The notes: generated by a model not told the origin, from the sequence alone. A stretch of DNA of 64,000 bases from Martinezella lusitana (GCF_014207095.1 NZ_JACHBG010000016.1:1-64000), one strand, 5' to 3'. Shown: positions 24,572 to 33,520, numbered from the stretch's first letter. Numbers and translations: made by a program.

Positions 24572-25376
24572 GGCGTTGTCACGTTGTCGTTGGCTTAACG
24601 GTTGGCAGATAGTAGCGGTCAGATGAGCACATCCGCGATCAGCTACAAGAACCCCGCTTTCCGCCGCCGATCGTCGCCCATGCTGTCTGGCTGTATTTTC
24701 GGTTCCCTTAGAGCCTGCGGCTGGTCGAAGAAATGCTACTGGAGCGCGGTATCGTCGTCTCTTATGAAACAATCCGGCGATGGGGCCGCAAGTTCGGCGC
24801 AGCCTACGTAAAGCAATTGCGCAGAAAGAAGCCGTCGCGAAACGATATCTGGTACCTCGACGAGGTTGTGATTTCCATTGGTGGCCGAAAACACTGGCCA
24901 TGGCGTGCCGTCGATCAGGATAGTTATGTTCTCGACGAAATCGTTCAGACCCGCCGCGACACCAGGGTTGCCAAGCGATTGCTGGTCGGACTGCTTAAGA
25001 AACAAGGCCTGACACAGAAGCGCATCATCACCGACAAATTGCGCTCATACGGCGCCGCGAAACGAGATGTCATGCCCAGTGTCGACCATCGATCGCACAA
25101 AGGTCTGAATAATCGGGCGGAGAATTCTCACCTACCCCTTCGAAAACGAGAACGGATGAGACAGGGATTTCGATCGGCCGGCGCCTTGCAACGCTTCATA
25201 TCGATCTTTTCGGCAGTTCGAAATCTCTTCGTCGCACCACATCAGAAACGCTCAGCCCTGGCTACCCACATTCACCGTCTCCGTGCCATGGCGCACTGGA
25301 AGGCCGTCACCGGCGCACGGGGCCGACAGTTACGACGCCCGCCATTCAATCATTTCCAGAACAACGTGACAAAGCC
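24572..25376 (+). mobile_element. IS6-family-like insertion sequence with defective transposase
   Basis: Terminal inverted repeats GGCGTTGTCACGTTGT (24572-24587) and its near-complement ACAACGTGACAAAGCC (25361-25376) define an 805-bp element, a typical IS6 size. The flanking 8 bp (TTTCCAAA and CTCAAGCG) differ, so there is no target duplication, which suggests recombination after insertion. The internal transposase gene is broken. Confidence 0.7.
24623..25376 (+). pseudogene. IS6-family transposase pseudogene
   Basis: It starts MSTSAISYKN at 24623, shifts frame near 24655, then reads PRFPPPIVAHAVWLYFRFP and meets TAG 24709-24711. From 24733 the rest is open: RGIVVSYETIRRWGRKFG, WYLDEVVISIGG, WRAVDQDSYVLD and ITDKLRSYGAAK, with a later GLNNRAENSH supplying the DDE glutamate. 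The open frame runs past the terminal repeat into flanking DNA to 25575, so the native stop is lost too. Confidence 0.75.
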
Positions 25377-25575
25377 CTCAAGCGACGTGGTGTTCGTCAA
25401 CTTTGTCGACAACAACAATCTTTTGATTACCTCTGCCAGTGACCTGGCCGACGGCGTGGCTGACAATGGCGTGCTGATCGAGAACTACTACGCTGGAGGC
25501 CACTATATGGTGGAATTCCTGCAAACCACGGACAGGTTGCTGGATATTTCGGCATTCGCTCGGGCCTACGCATAG
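25377..25575 (+). other. fragment resembling an RTX-type C-terminus
   Basis: Beyond the IS end the same frame reads DVVFVNFVDNNNLLITSASD, then GVLIENYYAGGHYMVEFL. The alternation 'LLI...D.V.I.NYY...Y.VE' resembles the last repeat of haemolysin-type calcium-binding proteins. It would be a tail whose gene was interrupted by the insertion. The resemblance is weak. Confidence 0.25.
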
Positions 25576-25698
25576 GCCAAGCCGGAAATCTCGGGAGTCG
25601 GGGCAGATTGCTCCGTCTCCTATCTGCGAGAATTGGAAAGTGGCTCCTTTCCGCTGGCTCGGGAAATTCTCCGCTTCTGGCGAGACGAGCTAAGTCAC

Positions 25699-26457
25699 CT
25701 AGTGCTGCCCGAGGCTCGCTGCCCTCTTTTGCTCGGTCGTATCGATGAAGGATTGGGCATTATGAATTATTTGATACAAGGGATCGTTCTTCATCGCCGC
25801 GTAGTCAACAGTGCCTACCGCTTCTTCGATGGGCGGAAGCAGGTTGAACTGTCGCTGTGAGATAGCTGATGATGACTTTTGCACCCGCCCGCCGATCATC
25901 GAGGCGATCGCCTCAGCTCTGGCCTGCGCCAGGTCCGGGCCATTTGTACCGTTGATGCTGTCTGGCAATTGATCCAGAAGGCCGTCGGATATCCCACCGT
26001 AGGTGGTCACAACGCCTTGGTTGTCGATCGTCGCGACGGTTCTTCCGCCAGCCGTGATTGTGGCATAGGGTTTCAGCTTCGGCTCATTCGAAATATCGGC
26101 ATATTTTGTATACTGTCGCTCAAGATATTGCTTGTCAGCTTCGATTGACTGACGCCGGCCTTCGATAAGGCTTTTGTATTCAGCATCTGACAGCTTCGTC
26201 GTGTCGACCTCAAGCTTAGAGACGTCGATGACGTTCCCTGTCAGCACTTTTCCGTCGACAATCACGATGACCTTTGACGGCCGACTGTCGGTTGCTGATG
26301 TAGAACCATCGGAGATCGCCAGGTTGCGCCTGTCGGCTCTGATGTTTTGCGCGGATTGGCCGGTAAACTCGCCATCAGCATTGGCCGACCCGGCCTTGTC
26401 CTTAGCCGAAAAATAACTGGCTGAAGTAGAATAGGATGTGGACGCGATCGTCGTCAT
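25699..26457 (-). CDS. conserved hypothetical protein
   Basis: A 252-residue soluble, hydrophilic protein without signal peptide or membrane segment. The N-terminus (MTTIASTSYSTSASYFSAKD) is Ser/Thr-rich and looks disordered; the middle has VIVIVDGKVLTGNVIDVSKL and a charged helical stretch (EGRRQSIEADKQYLERQYTK), then TITAGGRTVATIDNQGVVTT. The start at 26457 follows GGGGGA. I recognise no domain. Base composition is like the other genes, and it is intact among fragments, so it may be a real accessory gene with its own promoter. Confidence 0.6.
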   Translation of the reverse strand: MTTIASTSYSTSASYFSAKDKAGSANADGEFTGQSAQNIRADRRNLAISDGSTSATDSRPSKVIVIVDGKVLTGNVIDVSKLEVDTTKLSDAEYKSLIEGRRQSIEADKQYLERQYTKYADISNEPKLKPYATITAGGRTVATIDNQGVVTTYGGISDGLLDQLPDSINGTNGPDLAQARAEAIASMIGGRVQKSSSAISQRQFNLLPPIEEAVGTVDYAAMKNDPLYQIIHNAQSFIDTTEQKRAASLGQH

Positions 26458-27126
26458 AGCAAATCCCCCACGGTTGCAACCCTCGTGTGCCACTTTATTC
26501 TTGCGCCAACCTTCCCTTGTGTAAGCGTAAGTCAATGACCGGCAAACTGCAGTCGGTCGGCCCGGAGGGAGGAGTAGCGGCCGGTGAGCCCCTTCCCGCA
26601 AGCAACCGTGTCGCTCGATGATTTAGCACGGACGAAGGAGACATTGCTCTGATGGGACTCTCACCCGATCAAGGCCATGCGGCCGTAGTGCGCACTATGA
26701 CGCAGCTGGGCGCCTTCAGCCACCCGCGCGTGACCTGCTCGCCCGGGCGAGGATTGGTAACCTCGCGTTTCTTGGGCGGGGGTCGCAGCGGCACCGTCCA
26801 AATGATACTGCGAAGCCACGTGTGTCGTCGACCCTCTAGGGACTAGTCTCTCCAGCTCGTGTACCCTTGATACAACAGGTAGAAGTTCGGCACTCGCTTT
26901 GCCGCTTTCTCCAAGGCGCAACTGAGGCATCAACGCTGGATATGCGGCAACGGTGTTCCACGGCGATCTTCTAATACTTTCAATCGTATAGGATGTGATC
27001 AAGGCGGGGCTGTGGTTCAAAATCCCATCAAGAGCTTAAGAACGCAGCGGCGTGGTGCGCACGGAAATCTTCTTTAGACTTTGTAATTCGTATGCATTAC
27101 AATCGGTTTTTCAGCTGGAGATAACT
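26458..27126. other. intergenic stretch, no gene recognised
   Basis: It contains the promoter regions of the hypothetical gene on the left and of the antitoxin gene on the right. A minus-strand frame of 119 codons (26661-27020) has repetitive composition and no ribosome-binding site; I do not support it. Confidence 0.45.
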
Positions 27127-27435
27127 ATGGCTTCGAACGCACTCGTTCAAACTCGCATTGATGCTGAGGTTCGAGATCGCGCCTCTGCGGTGCTTGAAAG
27201 GATGGGTCTTACGGTGTCGGACGCAGTTCGTATCCTACTCACCCGGACGGCGAACGAGGGAGCATTACCGCTCGAACTTGTGTCAGGCAGCGAAGCTCAC
27301 GATGCTTGGTTTCGCAGTAAGGTCCTTGAAGCGCTGAACGACACGCGACCGGATGTTCCGGATGATGAAGTCGAGGCTCATTTCGAGAAACGGCGAGCGG
27401 CAGCGCGCCTTAAAGCGGCGGCCCACAAGTCGTGA
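27127..27435 (+). CDS. RelB/DinJ-family antitoxin
   Basis: A 102-residue antitoxin with the ribbon-helix-helix N-terminus LVQTRIDAEVRDRASAVLE, then MGLTVSDAVRILLTRTANEG, and a charged C-terminal tail. The start at 27127 sits at a conserved MAS and removes an unlikely 25-residue extension. It overlaps the start of a ParE/RelE-like toxin gene (GTGA at 27432-27435), but that toxin is broken. The antitoxin thus appears to persist without its partner. Confidence 0.85.
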   Translation: MASNALVQTRIDAEVRDRASAVLERMGLTVSDAVRILLTRTANEGALPLELVSGSEAHDAWFRSKVLEALNDTRPDVPDDEVEAHFEKRRAAARLKAAAHKS

Positions 27436-27724
27436 GGCTTACCTGATCAGCGTTTGCGTTATCAGATCGAGACGCCATCTTCACCTTTATCGAGGCGGAT
27501 AATCCCTTAGCTGCGGTCATGATCGACGAACGGATCGTCGCGGCCGCTCGTCGCTTAATGGATTTTCCCGCGAGTGGTCGTGTTGGCAGAATTGCCGGAC
27601 GCGCGAACTGGTGTTCAACGGTACTCCATACGTCGCAGCTTATGCTGTAACGCAATCGGCTGTTCGTATTCTCCGCATACTTCATGGCGCGCAGGAATGG
27701 CCAGACACTATTCCAACCAGCTAG
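27432..27724 (+). pseudogene. dead ParE/RelE-like toxin gene
   Basis: It starts at GTG 27432, overlapping the antitoxin stop. The fifth codon is TGA (27444-27446) where the family has a conserved Trp (VRLTW). The frame then reads SDRDAIFTFIEADNPLAAV and RIVAAARRLMDFPASGR, shifts near 27600, and continues RELVFNGTPYVAAYAV and VRILRILHGAQEWP to TAG 27722-27724. All parts of a normal ~96-residue ParE fold are present but split by one nonsense and one frameshift change. Confidence 0.75.
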
Positions 27725-27863
27725 GCTTCCAACTCGTGTCTGGGCCAATGGGTCGCCAGTTCGATTCCCATCAGGAGCAATATTGGCAGCCACATCGTAA
27801 ATGTGGTCAAGGTAACAACGTGATGGGATCCGAAGCTAAGTTCGTTTATAACGAGCCATGCTC

Positions 27864-28658
27864 TCAGATGTCGGTACTGCGTCCTTCGATGCGAGCTAAG
27901 ACCCGATCCAACGCCGACACCAGTGTGGCGTGCCCACCCTTCGTCTCAAAATCCGACAGGACCTGCTCATTCAGCCCGCCTTTCGTTGCGAATTCTTCGC
28001 TGAGCGTATGAAACGAATGGACGTGTCCTTCATTGGCCCGCAGTGCGAGGCTCTCAAACAGCGGCGCAATATAAGCTTGCCCCTTTGATCGATCGAGCCC
28101 GTTGTTTTCCAGCCAGTCGGTCGTCCACTCCATGACCCCGAAGAAGGTCGACATCATGGCGCTGGCAGCAGCAAGAAGATCATATTCCTTTCGGGATTCG
28201 CATTGAACAGCCGTGCCAAGCGTGTCGAACAGGGCAGCTATTTCAGGATTGGGAGGGCAAATGGCTGTCACGCCCCGGCGATCTGCGACGAAAGGCAAGG
28301 GGATCGCCTGTACTAGATCTATCTCCGCCCTGATCCAGTCGAGCAGGTTTTGCCGCTCCATCGTGGCGATGACGCTGACGATGCGTTGTTCATTCCTGAA
28401 ACGGAGCGCGCGTATCACCTCTTCGGCGATCTGCGGACGTATGGCGAGGACCACAATGTCGCAGTGATCGACCACTGTCTGGTTGTCTGCTGCCACGGTG
28501 ACGTCGTCGAATTTGGCGGCAAGCCTTGCTGCAATGTCCGCGTTGCGGGGCGAGACATAGACCTTAGAGACATGTGCCGGCTCGGCCAGGAGGCCGTGCA
28601 CCATAGCTTCGGCGATCGCACCGGTTCCGACAAAGCCTATCGTTTTCATATCTGCCAT
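27864..28658 (-). CDS. ProC-family pyrroline-5-carboxylate reductase-like protein
   Basis: A 264-residue protein with an N-terminal NAD(P)-binding fold (TIGFVGTGAIAEAMVHGLL), DIVVLAIRPQIAEEVI near residue 70, and a C-terminal dimerisation domain (AAASAMMSTFFGVMEW). ProC enzymes reduce pyrroline-5-carboxylate to proline. The gene starts directly after the GntR regulator stop (TAG then ATG with no gap), so both are co-transcribed leftward from the hydroxyproline regulatory region. In this context it may reduce a pyrroline formed from hydroxyproline or proline analogues. Confidence 0.85.
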   Translation of the reverse strand: MADMKTIGFVGTGAIAEAMVHGLLAEPAHVSKVYVSPRNADIAARLAAKFDDVTVAADNQTVVDHCDIVVLAIRPQIAEEVIRALRFRNEQRIVSVIATMERQNLLDWIRAEIDLVQAIPLPFVADRRGVTAICPPNPEIAALFDTLGTAVQCESRKEYDLLAAASAMMSTFFGVMEWTTDWLENNGLDRSKGQAYIAPLFESLALRANEGHVHSFHTLSEEFATKGGLNEQVLSDFETKGGHATLVSALDRVLARIEGRSTDI

Positions 28659-29378
28659 CTACTCCGCAGCCCGCGCGGGTCCGAGCGGGACATCGGTGGT
28701 ATAGTTCTCGCGCATGAAATTGATGAAGTTATCCTGGAATTGGCGCGTATGAGCATGGGCGAGTTCATCTGCCAGGTCGACGTTCCTATCCCGAATTGCC
28801 TCCAGCATCAGGCTATGCTCGTCCGTGAGGAGATACCCCTCGTGGGTGCGTTCCAGATATTCGAAATGCAGGTGCAGCATGCGCTGACCCTGCGACAGGA
28901 GCTTCTCATAGAAAGATGCCAGATAGTGGTTCTTTCCCGCATAGGCAATCGCCATGTGGAATTCCTTGTTCGCCTCCGACATCGCCAGATGATTTCCGAC
29001 TTTCACGGCGGTCGCAAATGCCTTTTCCCGTTTGGCAATCAGCTTGAGGTCGGTATCGGTTCGAAGCGCCGCCGCCAGGCGCGTGTTCATCCGCTGGGCG
29101 ATGTCGAGCGCCTCCACATACTTCGGAAAGCTTCCCACTTCGATGGGCGCGACGATCGTGCTGCGGTTGGATAATGTCACGACGAGTTCGTCCGCGCCCA
29201 GGCGGATCAAGGCTTCGCGCACCGGCGATCGAGACATGTCGAAGCGCTCGGCCAGGGTTGTTTCATCGAGAAGCTGACCCGGCGGCAGGGTGAGGGCGAG
29301 GATCTCGTTGCGCAGCGTTTCATAGACGCTTTTCCAGCCGGTTCCCCGGACCCGTTTCACTTCAGTCTCGTCAGACAC
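28659..29378 (-). CDS. hypR: GntR-family (FCD) regulator of the hydroxyproline operon
   Basis: A 239-residue GntR regulator: winged helix with PGQLLDETTLAERFDMSRSP, then VREALIRLGADELV, and an all-helical FCD effector domain containing HMAIAYAGKNHYLASFYEKL. It is divergent from the ABC importer and catabolic genes of the hydroxyproline pathway, the same arrangement as HypR of Sinorhizobium meliloti, so the symbol is given by analogy. The divergent region contains several TGTCGACA-like elements (29427-29505), the likely operators. Confidence 0.85.
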   Translation of the reverse strand: MSDETEVKRVRGTGWKSVYETLRNEILALTLPPGQLLDETTLAERFDMSRSPVREALIRLGADELVVTLSNRSTIVAPIEVGSFPKYVEALDIAQRMNTRLAAALRTDTDLKLIAKREKAFATAVKVGNHLAMSEANKEFHMAIAYAGKNHYLASFYEKLLSQGQRMLHLHFEYLERTHEGYLLTDEHSLMLEAIRDRNVDLADELAHAHTRQFQDNFINFMRENYTTDVPLGPARAAE

Positions 29379-29426
29379 TTAAGTCCCTTTCATTCGCATA
29401 TATGACATTGGGCCAGAAAAACAGCG

Positions 29427-29505
29427 TGTCGGCAATCTTAATTTTTTCGCTTGACTTTGTCGACACGGTGTTGACATAAATTTGCCAGTCGACACGCAGC
29501 CGACA
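29427..29505. promoter_or_regulatory. array of TGTCGACA-like operator elements
   Basis: Five copies of an 8-bp near-palindrome: TGTCGGCA 29427, TGTCGACA 29458, TGTTGACA 29469, AGTCGACA 29487, AGCCGACA 29498. The last four form two pairs, each with an 11-bp centre spacing (one helical turn). They fill the divergent region between the GntR regulator and the importer, so they are probably the regulator's binding sites. Confidence 0.6.
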
Positions 29506-29577
29506 GGAAAATTGAAAAGAAACGGCTAAAGCCGACGAGTGGAACCGCGCTTCGCGCACAGCAAAAGAGGAATGCCG

Positions 29578-30411
29578 ATGCTTTCGAAGTTGATCACGTC
29601 CGCCTTGCGGGCGTTGCCCGCGCTCGCCCTTATGGCAGGTGTTTCCGCAACCAGTGCCCATGCCCAGACCGCCGACGGCTATTGGCAAGGCGTGCAGAAG
29701 GCCGGTGTCTTGAGGTGCGGCGCGGCGGTCGCTCCGCCCTACGTCATGCGCGACCCGGCAACAGGCGAATATTCGGGTTTCTTTGCCGATCTCTGCAAGG
29801 AATTCGCCGAGGTTCTCAAGGTGAAGCCGCAGTTCGTCGATACGACCTGGGACAATATCGTTGCCGGTCTTCAGGCCGGAAAATGGGACGTCTCACTGGC
29901 ACTGAACCGGACGGCGACCCGCGCCATGGCCGTCCAGTTCTCGATCCCGGCGATGGAGTATCAGATCTCGCTCGCCTACAATAAGAGCAATCCGAAGATC
30001 CCGGCGACGGCAGTCTCCGTCGCCGACATCGACAACACTGGCGTCACGATCGCGGTCATGTCCGGAACTGCCCAGGACAAGGCGATCTCTGCGGCGGTGA
30101 AGAGCGCGACCATCATGCGCCTTCCGGGCAATGATGAGACGCGGCTGGCCCTGACCTCGAAGCGAGCCGACATCTTGGTCGACGCCTCAGATACCAACCA
30201 GCTTCTGACCCAGGCAAACCCCGATTGGGCCGTAGCGCTGAACCCGAAGCCAGCCCTTGCCAAGCAAGGCGTCTCCTTCGGACTGCCGCACAACATGTCG
30301 GCTTCAGACGTCGAAGTTGCAAACATATTTCTCGAGGAGAAGGTTGCCACCGGTCACGTCGACGAACTCATCCGCAAGGCCGTCGACGAAGTCCTCAAGG
30401 GAGCAAAGTAA
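29578..30411 (+). CDS. amino-acid ABC transporter binding protein (hydroxyproline import)
   Basis: A 277-residue SBP_bac_3 protein with signal peptide (residues 1-26, cleavage after SAHAQ). Mature motifs include GVLRCGAAVAPPYVMRDP, DLCKEFAEVLKVKPQFVDTT and IVAGLQAGKWDVSLALNRTA, matching the polar amino-acid binding family. The start at 29578 is preceded by AGAGGA at proper distance; the ATG 6 bp earlier is too close. It is the first gene of a ten-gene operon; in S. meliloti the equivalent transporter is HypMNPQ. The ligand is presumed to be trans-4-hydroxy-L-proline. Confidence 0.88.
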   Translation: MLSKLITSALRALPALALMAGVSATSAHAQTADGYWQGVQKAGVLRCGAAVAPPYVMRDPATGEYSGFFADLCKEFAEVLKVKPQFVDTTWDNIVAGLQAGKWDVSLALNRTATRAMAVQFSIPAMEYQISLAYNKSNPKIPATAVSVADIDNTGVTIAVMSGTAQDKAISAAVKSATIMRLPGNDETRLALTSKRADILVDASDTNQLLTQANPDWAVALNPKPALAKQGVSFGLPHNMSASDVEVANIFLEEKVATGHVDELIRKAVDEVLKGAK

Positions 30412-30421
30412 GTCCCGTCCG

Positions 30422-30445
30422 GCGTCGGCGCTTTGTCGCCGACGC
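30422..30445 (+). terminator. intercistronic hairpin after binding-protein gene
   Basis: GCGTCGGCG-CTTTGT-CGCCGACGC is a perfect 9-bp stem with a 6-nt loop, 11 bp after the binding-protein stop and 35 bp before the ATPase start. It is probably an attenuating or mRNA-protecting stem that raises binding-protein output over the other subunits. Confidence 0.65.
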
Positions 30446-30479
30446 ATTCTCTCGCTTTTAAGACAAACCGAGATCGGCC

Positions 30480-31277
30480 ATGACCATGTCTTTTAGCCTT
30501 CCCCTCGTTAAAATGCAGGCGCTCCACAAGAGCTACGGCAATGGAGCCGTCCAGGTGCTGAAAGGCATCGACATCGAAATGAAGCCTGGCGAACGCGTCG
30601 TGGTCATTGGCCCGAGCGGCGGCGGCAAGAGCACGCTGCTCCGGGTGATGATGGGCCTCGAGCAGATAGACCGCGGCGCGATCAGCTTTGATGGGAAAGC
30701 GTATATTTCGTCCAAAGGCCTCGGCAGGAAAACGCTGATAGACACCGAAGTCCGCCGGTCGATCGGCATGGTCTTTCAGCACTACACGCTCTTTCCGCAT
30801 CTGAACGTCATGCAAAACCTCGTTCTTGCACCCTGCAAGGTCCGTGGGGAAGCCAAGGCGCAGGCCGTGAACCGGGCTCAGGCTCTCCTTGAACGGTTCG
30901 GTCTGGGAACGAAGGCCACGGCCTATCCAGCCCAGCTCTCCGGTGGCCAGAAGCAGCGCGTCGCCATCGCCCGCGCCCTGATGCTGGATCCGAAGCTGAT
31001 GCTCTTCGACGAGGTCACATCGGCGCTCGACCCGGAGCTTGTCAGCGAGGTCGAACAGGTGATCCTTCAGCTGGCATCGCAGAACATGCCGATGATGATC
31101 GTGACCCATGACATGTGGTTTGCGAGGAACATCGCCTCACGCGTGATCTTCTGTGCCGGCGGCGTTGTCGTTGAGGACGGTCCTCCCGAGCAGGTGCTCG
31201 GTTCTCCCCGGGAGGAACGCACCAAGGAATTCATCGACCGCGTTTTCCATATCAAACAGCAGGGGGCGGTTGCGTGA
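30480..31277 (+). CDS. amino-acid ABC transporter ATPase
   Basis: A 265-residue ATPase of the polar-amino-acid type: Walker A GPSGGGKST, Q-loop VFQHYTLFPHLNVMQNL, signature LSGGQKQR, Walker B LMLFDEVTSALD, switch MIVTHDMWF. The stop overlaps the GTG start of the next permease (GTGA, 31274-31277). It energises hydroxyproline uptake together with the two permeases that follow. Confidence 0.92.
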   Translation: MTMSFSLPLVKMQALHKSYGNGAVQVLKGIDIEMKPGERVVVIGPSGGGKSTLLRVMMGLEQIDRGAISFDGKAYISSKGLGRKTLIDTEVRRSIGMVFQHYTLFPHLNVMQNLVLAPCKVRGEAKAQAVNRAQALLERFGLGTKATAYPAQLSGGQKQRVAIARALMLDPKLMLFDEVTSALDPELVSEVEQVILQLASQNMPMMIVTHDMWFARNIASRVIFCAGGVVVEDGPPEQVLGSPREERTKEFIDRVFHIKQQGAVA

Positions 31278-31936
31278 GCTACGCCTTCGACTTCAACGCC
31301 GTATCGATCGCGCCGCTCCTGCAAGGCCTCTGGGTTTCCCTGGAATTGACGGCCGCGGCCAATGTCATCGGTATCGTTTTTGGCTTTGGATTGGCTCTTC
31401 TGATCATGAGTCCCCCCAGGCCGGTCCGCCTGCCATTCGTGCTGTTCGTCGAATTCTTCCGCTGTACGCCGGCCATCGTTCAGATCGTCTGGATCTTCTA
31501 CTGCGTCCCGATGATCTTCGACGTCTTCCTAGATCCGATCACCATGGGGGTTCTGGCGCTCGGATTGAACCTCATGGCGTTCAACGCCGAAGCCTATCGA
31601 GCAGCGATACAGGCGGTTCCGCGCGAACAGCTCGATGCGGGCATCGCGCTCGGTTTGTCGCCGTTGCAGCGCGTGCTCTACATCGTCTTCCCGACCGCAT
31701 TCCGTGCCTCGATCCCCATCCTGCTGACGAACGGCATCGTTATCTTCCAGCAGAGTGCGTTGGTCGCGATCGTCGCGATCCAGGATCTCATGTACCAGGG
31801 AAAGACGCTTGCGACGGAAACGTACCGACCGATCGAGACATTCACGGTCGTCGCGCTCATCTATTTCGCCGTATCCTTCCCGATCACGCAGATCGTCGGC
31901 TTCCTTGAACGCCGCCGGCAACTTCTCGTCAGCTAG
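31274..31936 (+). CDS. amino-acid ABC transporter permease 1
   Basis: A 220-residue HisMQ-type permease with GTG start overlapping the ATPase gene. Membrane segments include LWVSLELTAAANVIGIVFGF and ALIYFAVSFPITQIV; the EAA loop reads EQLDAGIALGLSPLQRVLYI. Short segments such as VEFFRCTPAIVQIVWIFYC are family hallmarks. It pairs with the next permease. Confidence 0.9.
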   Translation: MSYAFDFNAVSIAPLLQGLWVSLELTAAANVIGIVFGFGLALLIMSPPRPVRLPFVLFVEFFRCTPAIVQIVWIFYCVPMIFDVFLDPITMGVLALGLNLMAFNAEAYRAAIQAVPREQLDAGIALGLSPLQRVLYIVFPTAFRASIPILLTNGIVIFQQSALVAIVAIQDLMYQGKTLATETYRPIETFTVVALIYFAVSFPITQIVGFLERRRQLLVS

Positions 31937-31945
31937 GAGGCCACG

Positions 31946-32611
31946 ATGACACTCGATTTCTCGATCCTTCTCCGCTTCGAGCATGCGCTTTTGCTCGGCC
32001 TTTGGATGACGATCAAATTGACGCTCATCTGCATTGTGCTCGGATGCTCCCTCGGCTTTCTGGTGGGTCTCGCCAGAACCTCCGGCAACGTCGCGATGCG
32101 GGCTGTTTCCAGCATCTATGTCGAGTTCTTTCGCGGGACGCCGGTGCTCATCCAGCTCTTCTGGATCTTCTTCTGCCTGCCTCTGCTGCTCGGTGTCGAG
32201 CTGTCGAACCTCGCATCGGGTGTGATTGCGCTGACCCTGTATATGGGTGCGATCACCAGCGAGACTTTTCGCGCAAGTCTGAGGTCGATTGGATCGGAGC
32301 AGCTGGACGCCTGTGTTGCGCTCGGACTCCCGCGGAATATCCAGATCGTCAACGTCGTGCTTCCACAGGCCGTCCTGCGCGCGATCCCGACGCTGCTTTC
32401 GAACTGCGTCAGCCTGTTCAAGGAAAGCGCCCTGGTTTCGGCCGTCGGCATGGCCGATCTGATGTTCGTCGGCCAGAACATCTCGAACAATACAGCGCGC
32501 CCCGTCGAGGTGCTGACCGTTGTCGCGCTGATCTATTTCGTCATCGCATTTCCGCTGACGCGAGCCGTCTCGCTCACCGAGGCGCGCATACTGAAGAAAC
32601 TCGCCCTCTAA
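31946..32611 (+). CDS. amino-acid ABC transporter permease 2
   Basis: A 221-residue HisMQ-type permease with AGGAGG ribosome-binding site 10 bp after its partner's stop. It has LLLGLWMTIKLTLICIVLGC as first membrane segment, YVEFFRGTPVLIQLFWIFFC, and the EAA loop EQLDACVALGLPRNIQIVNV. It completes the four-subunit importer. Confidence 0.9.
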   Translation: MTLDFSILLRFEHALLLGLWMTIKLTLICIVLGCSLGFLVGLARTSGNVAMRAVSSIYVEFFRGTPVLIQLFWIFFCLPLLLGVELSNLASGVIALTLYMGAITSETFRASLRSIGSEQLDACVALGLPRNIQIVNVVLPQAVLRAIPTLLSNCVSLFKESALVSAVGMADLMFVGQNISNNTARPVEVLTVVALIYFVIAFPLTRAVSLTEARILKKLAL

Positions 32612-32641
32612 ACGCAATTGCCTCACATACAGGAGACTTCC

Positions 32642-33520
32642 ATGAAACTGTCCGGCGTCATGCCCGCGCTCATCACCCCCTTCGACGCGAACGGCAGGGT
32701 CGATTTCAAGGCCTTCGAAAAGCATCTGACTGCGCTGCGCGCCGCCGGTGTGACCGGATGGGTGCCCATGGGGTCGACAGGTGAATATTCCGCAATGTCG
32801 AACCCGGAACGTGACGATGTGCTGCGCTTCGTCAAGGACTTCGCCAGAGAAGGCGAGGCCCTGATTGCCGGCACGAATGCGCCGGCAACCCGCGAAGTCA
32901 TCGAGAATACGCTTCGGGCCAAGGAGATCGGCTACGACACCGTCTTGTTGGCGACGCCTTTCTACACGCGCCCAACACAGGACGAACTGCTCGCGCATTT
33001 TCGCCGGGTGCTCCAGGCGACCGATATCAACCTCGTTCTCTACAGCTATCCCTATAAGGATGGCATCGAGATAGGATTCGACATCCTCGATGCGCTCGCC
33101 GACGACCCTCGCGTTCTCGGTATCAAGGAAAGCTCTGGTTCCCTGCAGCGCGCGGTCGATATCCACTCCCGCTACAATGGGCGTATCGACTTGATCTCCG
33201 GCTCTGACGACATTGCTCTCGACTTCATGTTCTGGGGCGCCGATGCCTGGATCTGCGGGCCTGCCAACTGCATGGCAAAGGCCTGCGTCGATCTCGATCG
33301 AACCTTCCGCTCGGGCGATCTCGCAAGTGCGCGCGAGAAGATGATCGTGCTCTATCGCGCGATGAACATCCTCGAGAGCGGCAAGTTCGTGCAGAAGGTC
33401 AAGTATGGCTGCGAGCTTCAGGGCCTGCCGGTCGGCAACAGCCGTGCGCCGCTCGGCGAACTGACGGCCGATGAGAAGGCTGAGTTCAAGACTGCCATGC
33501 AGCCGATCCTGAACTGGTAA
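32642..33520 (+). CDS. hypD: DapA-family pyrroline-4-hydroxy-2-carboxylate deaminase
   Basis: A 292-residue class I aldolase-fold enzyme. The Schiff-base lysine K162 lies in GIKESSG, the catalytic tyrosine Y134 in VLYSYP, and the N-terminal GSTGEYSAMS binds the substrate carboxylate. In the hydroxyproline route the DapA homologue deaminates and dehydrates cis-4-hydroxy-pyrroline-2-carboxylate to alpha-ketoglutarate semialdehyde. That role is supported by the epimerase, D-amino-acid dehydrogenase and semialdehyde dehydrogenase in the same operon. The start at 32642 follows CAGGAG. Confidence 0.88.
   Translation: MKLSGVMPALITPFDANGRVDFKAFEKHLTALRAAGVTGWVPMGSTGEYSAMSNPERDDVLRFVKDFAREGEALIAGTNAPATREVIENTLRAKEIGYDTVLLATPFYTRPTQDELLAHFRRVLQATDINLVLYSYPYKDGIEIGFDILDALADDPRVLGIKESSGSLQRAVDIHSRYNGRIDLISGSDDIALDFMFWGADAWICGPANCMAKACVDLDRTFRSGDLASAREKMIVLYRAMNILESGKFVQKVKYGCELQGLPVGNSRAPLGELTADEKAEFKTAMQPILNW

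Noticed and set aside
26661..27020. 119-codon minus-strand frame
   Set aside because: No ribosome-binding site or family resemblance; probably chance openness in GC-rich DNA.
31529..33166. Long minus-strand reading frame (545 codons)
   Set aside because: Antisense to two permease genes and the deaminase gene, with low-complexity acidic and basic runs and no family match.
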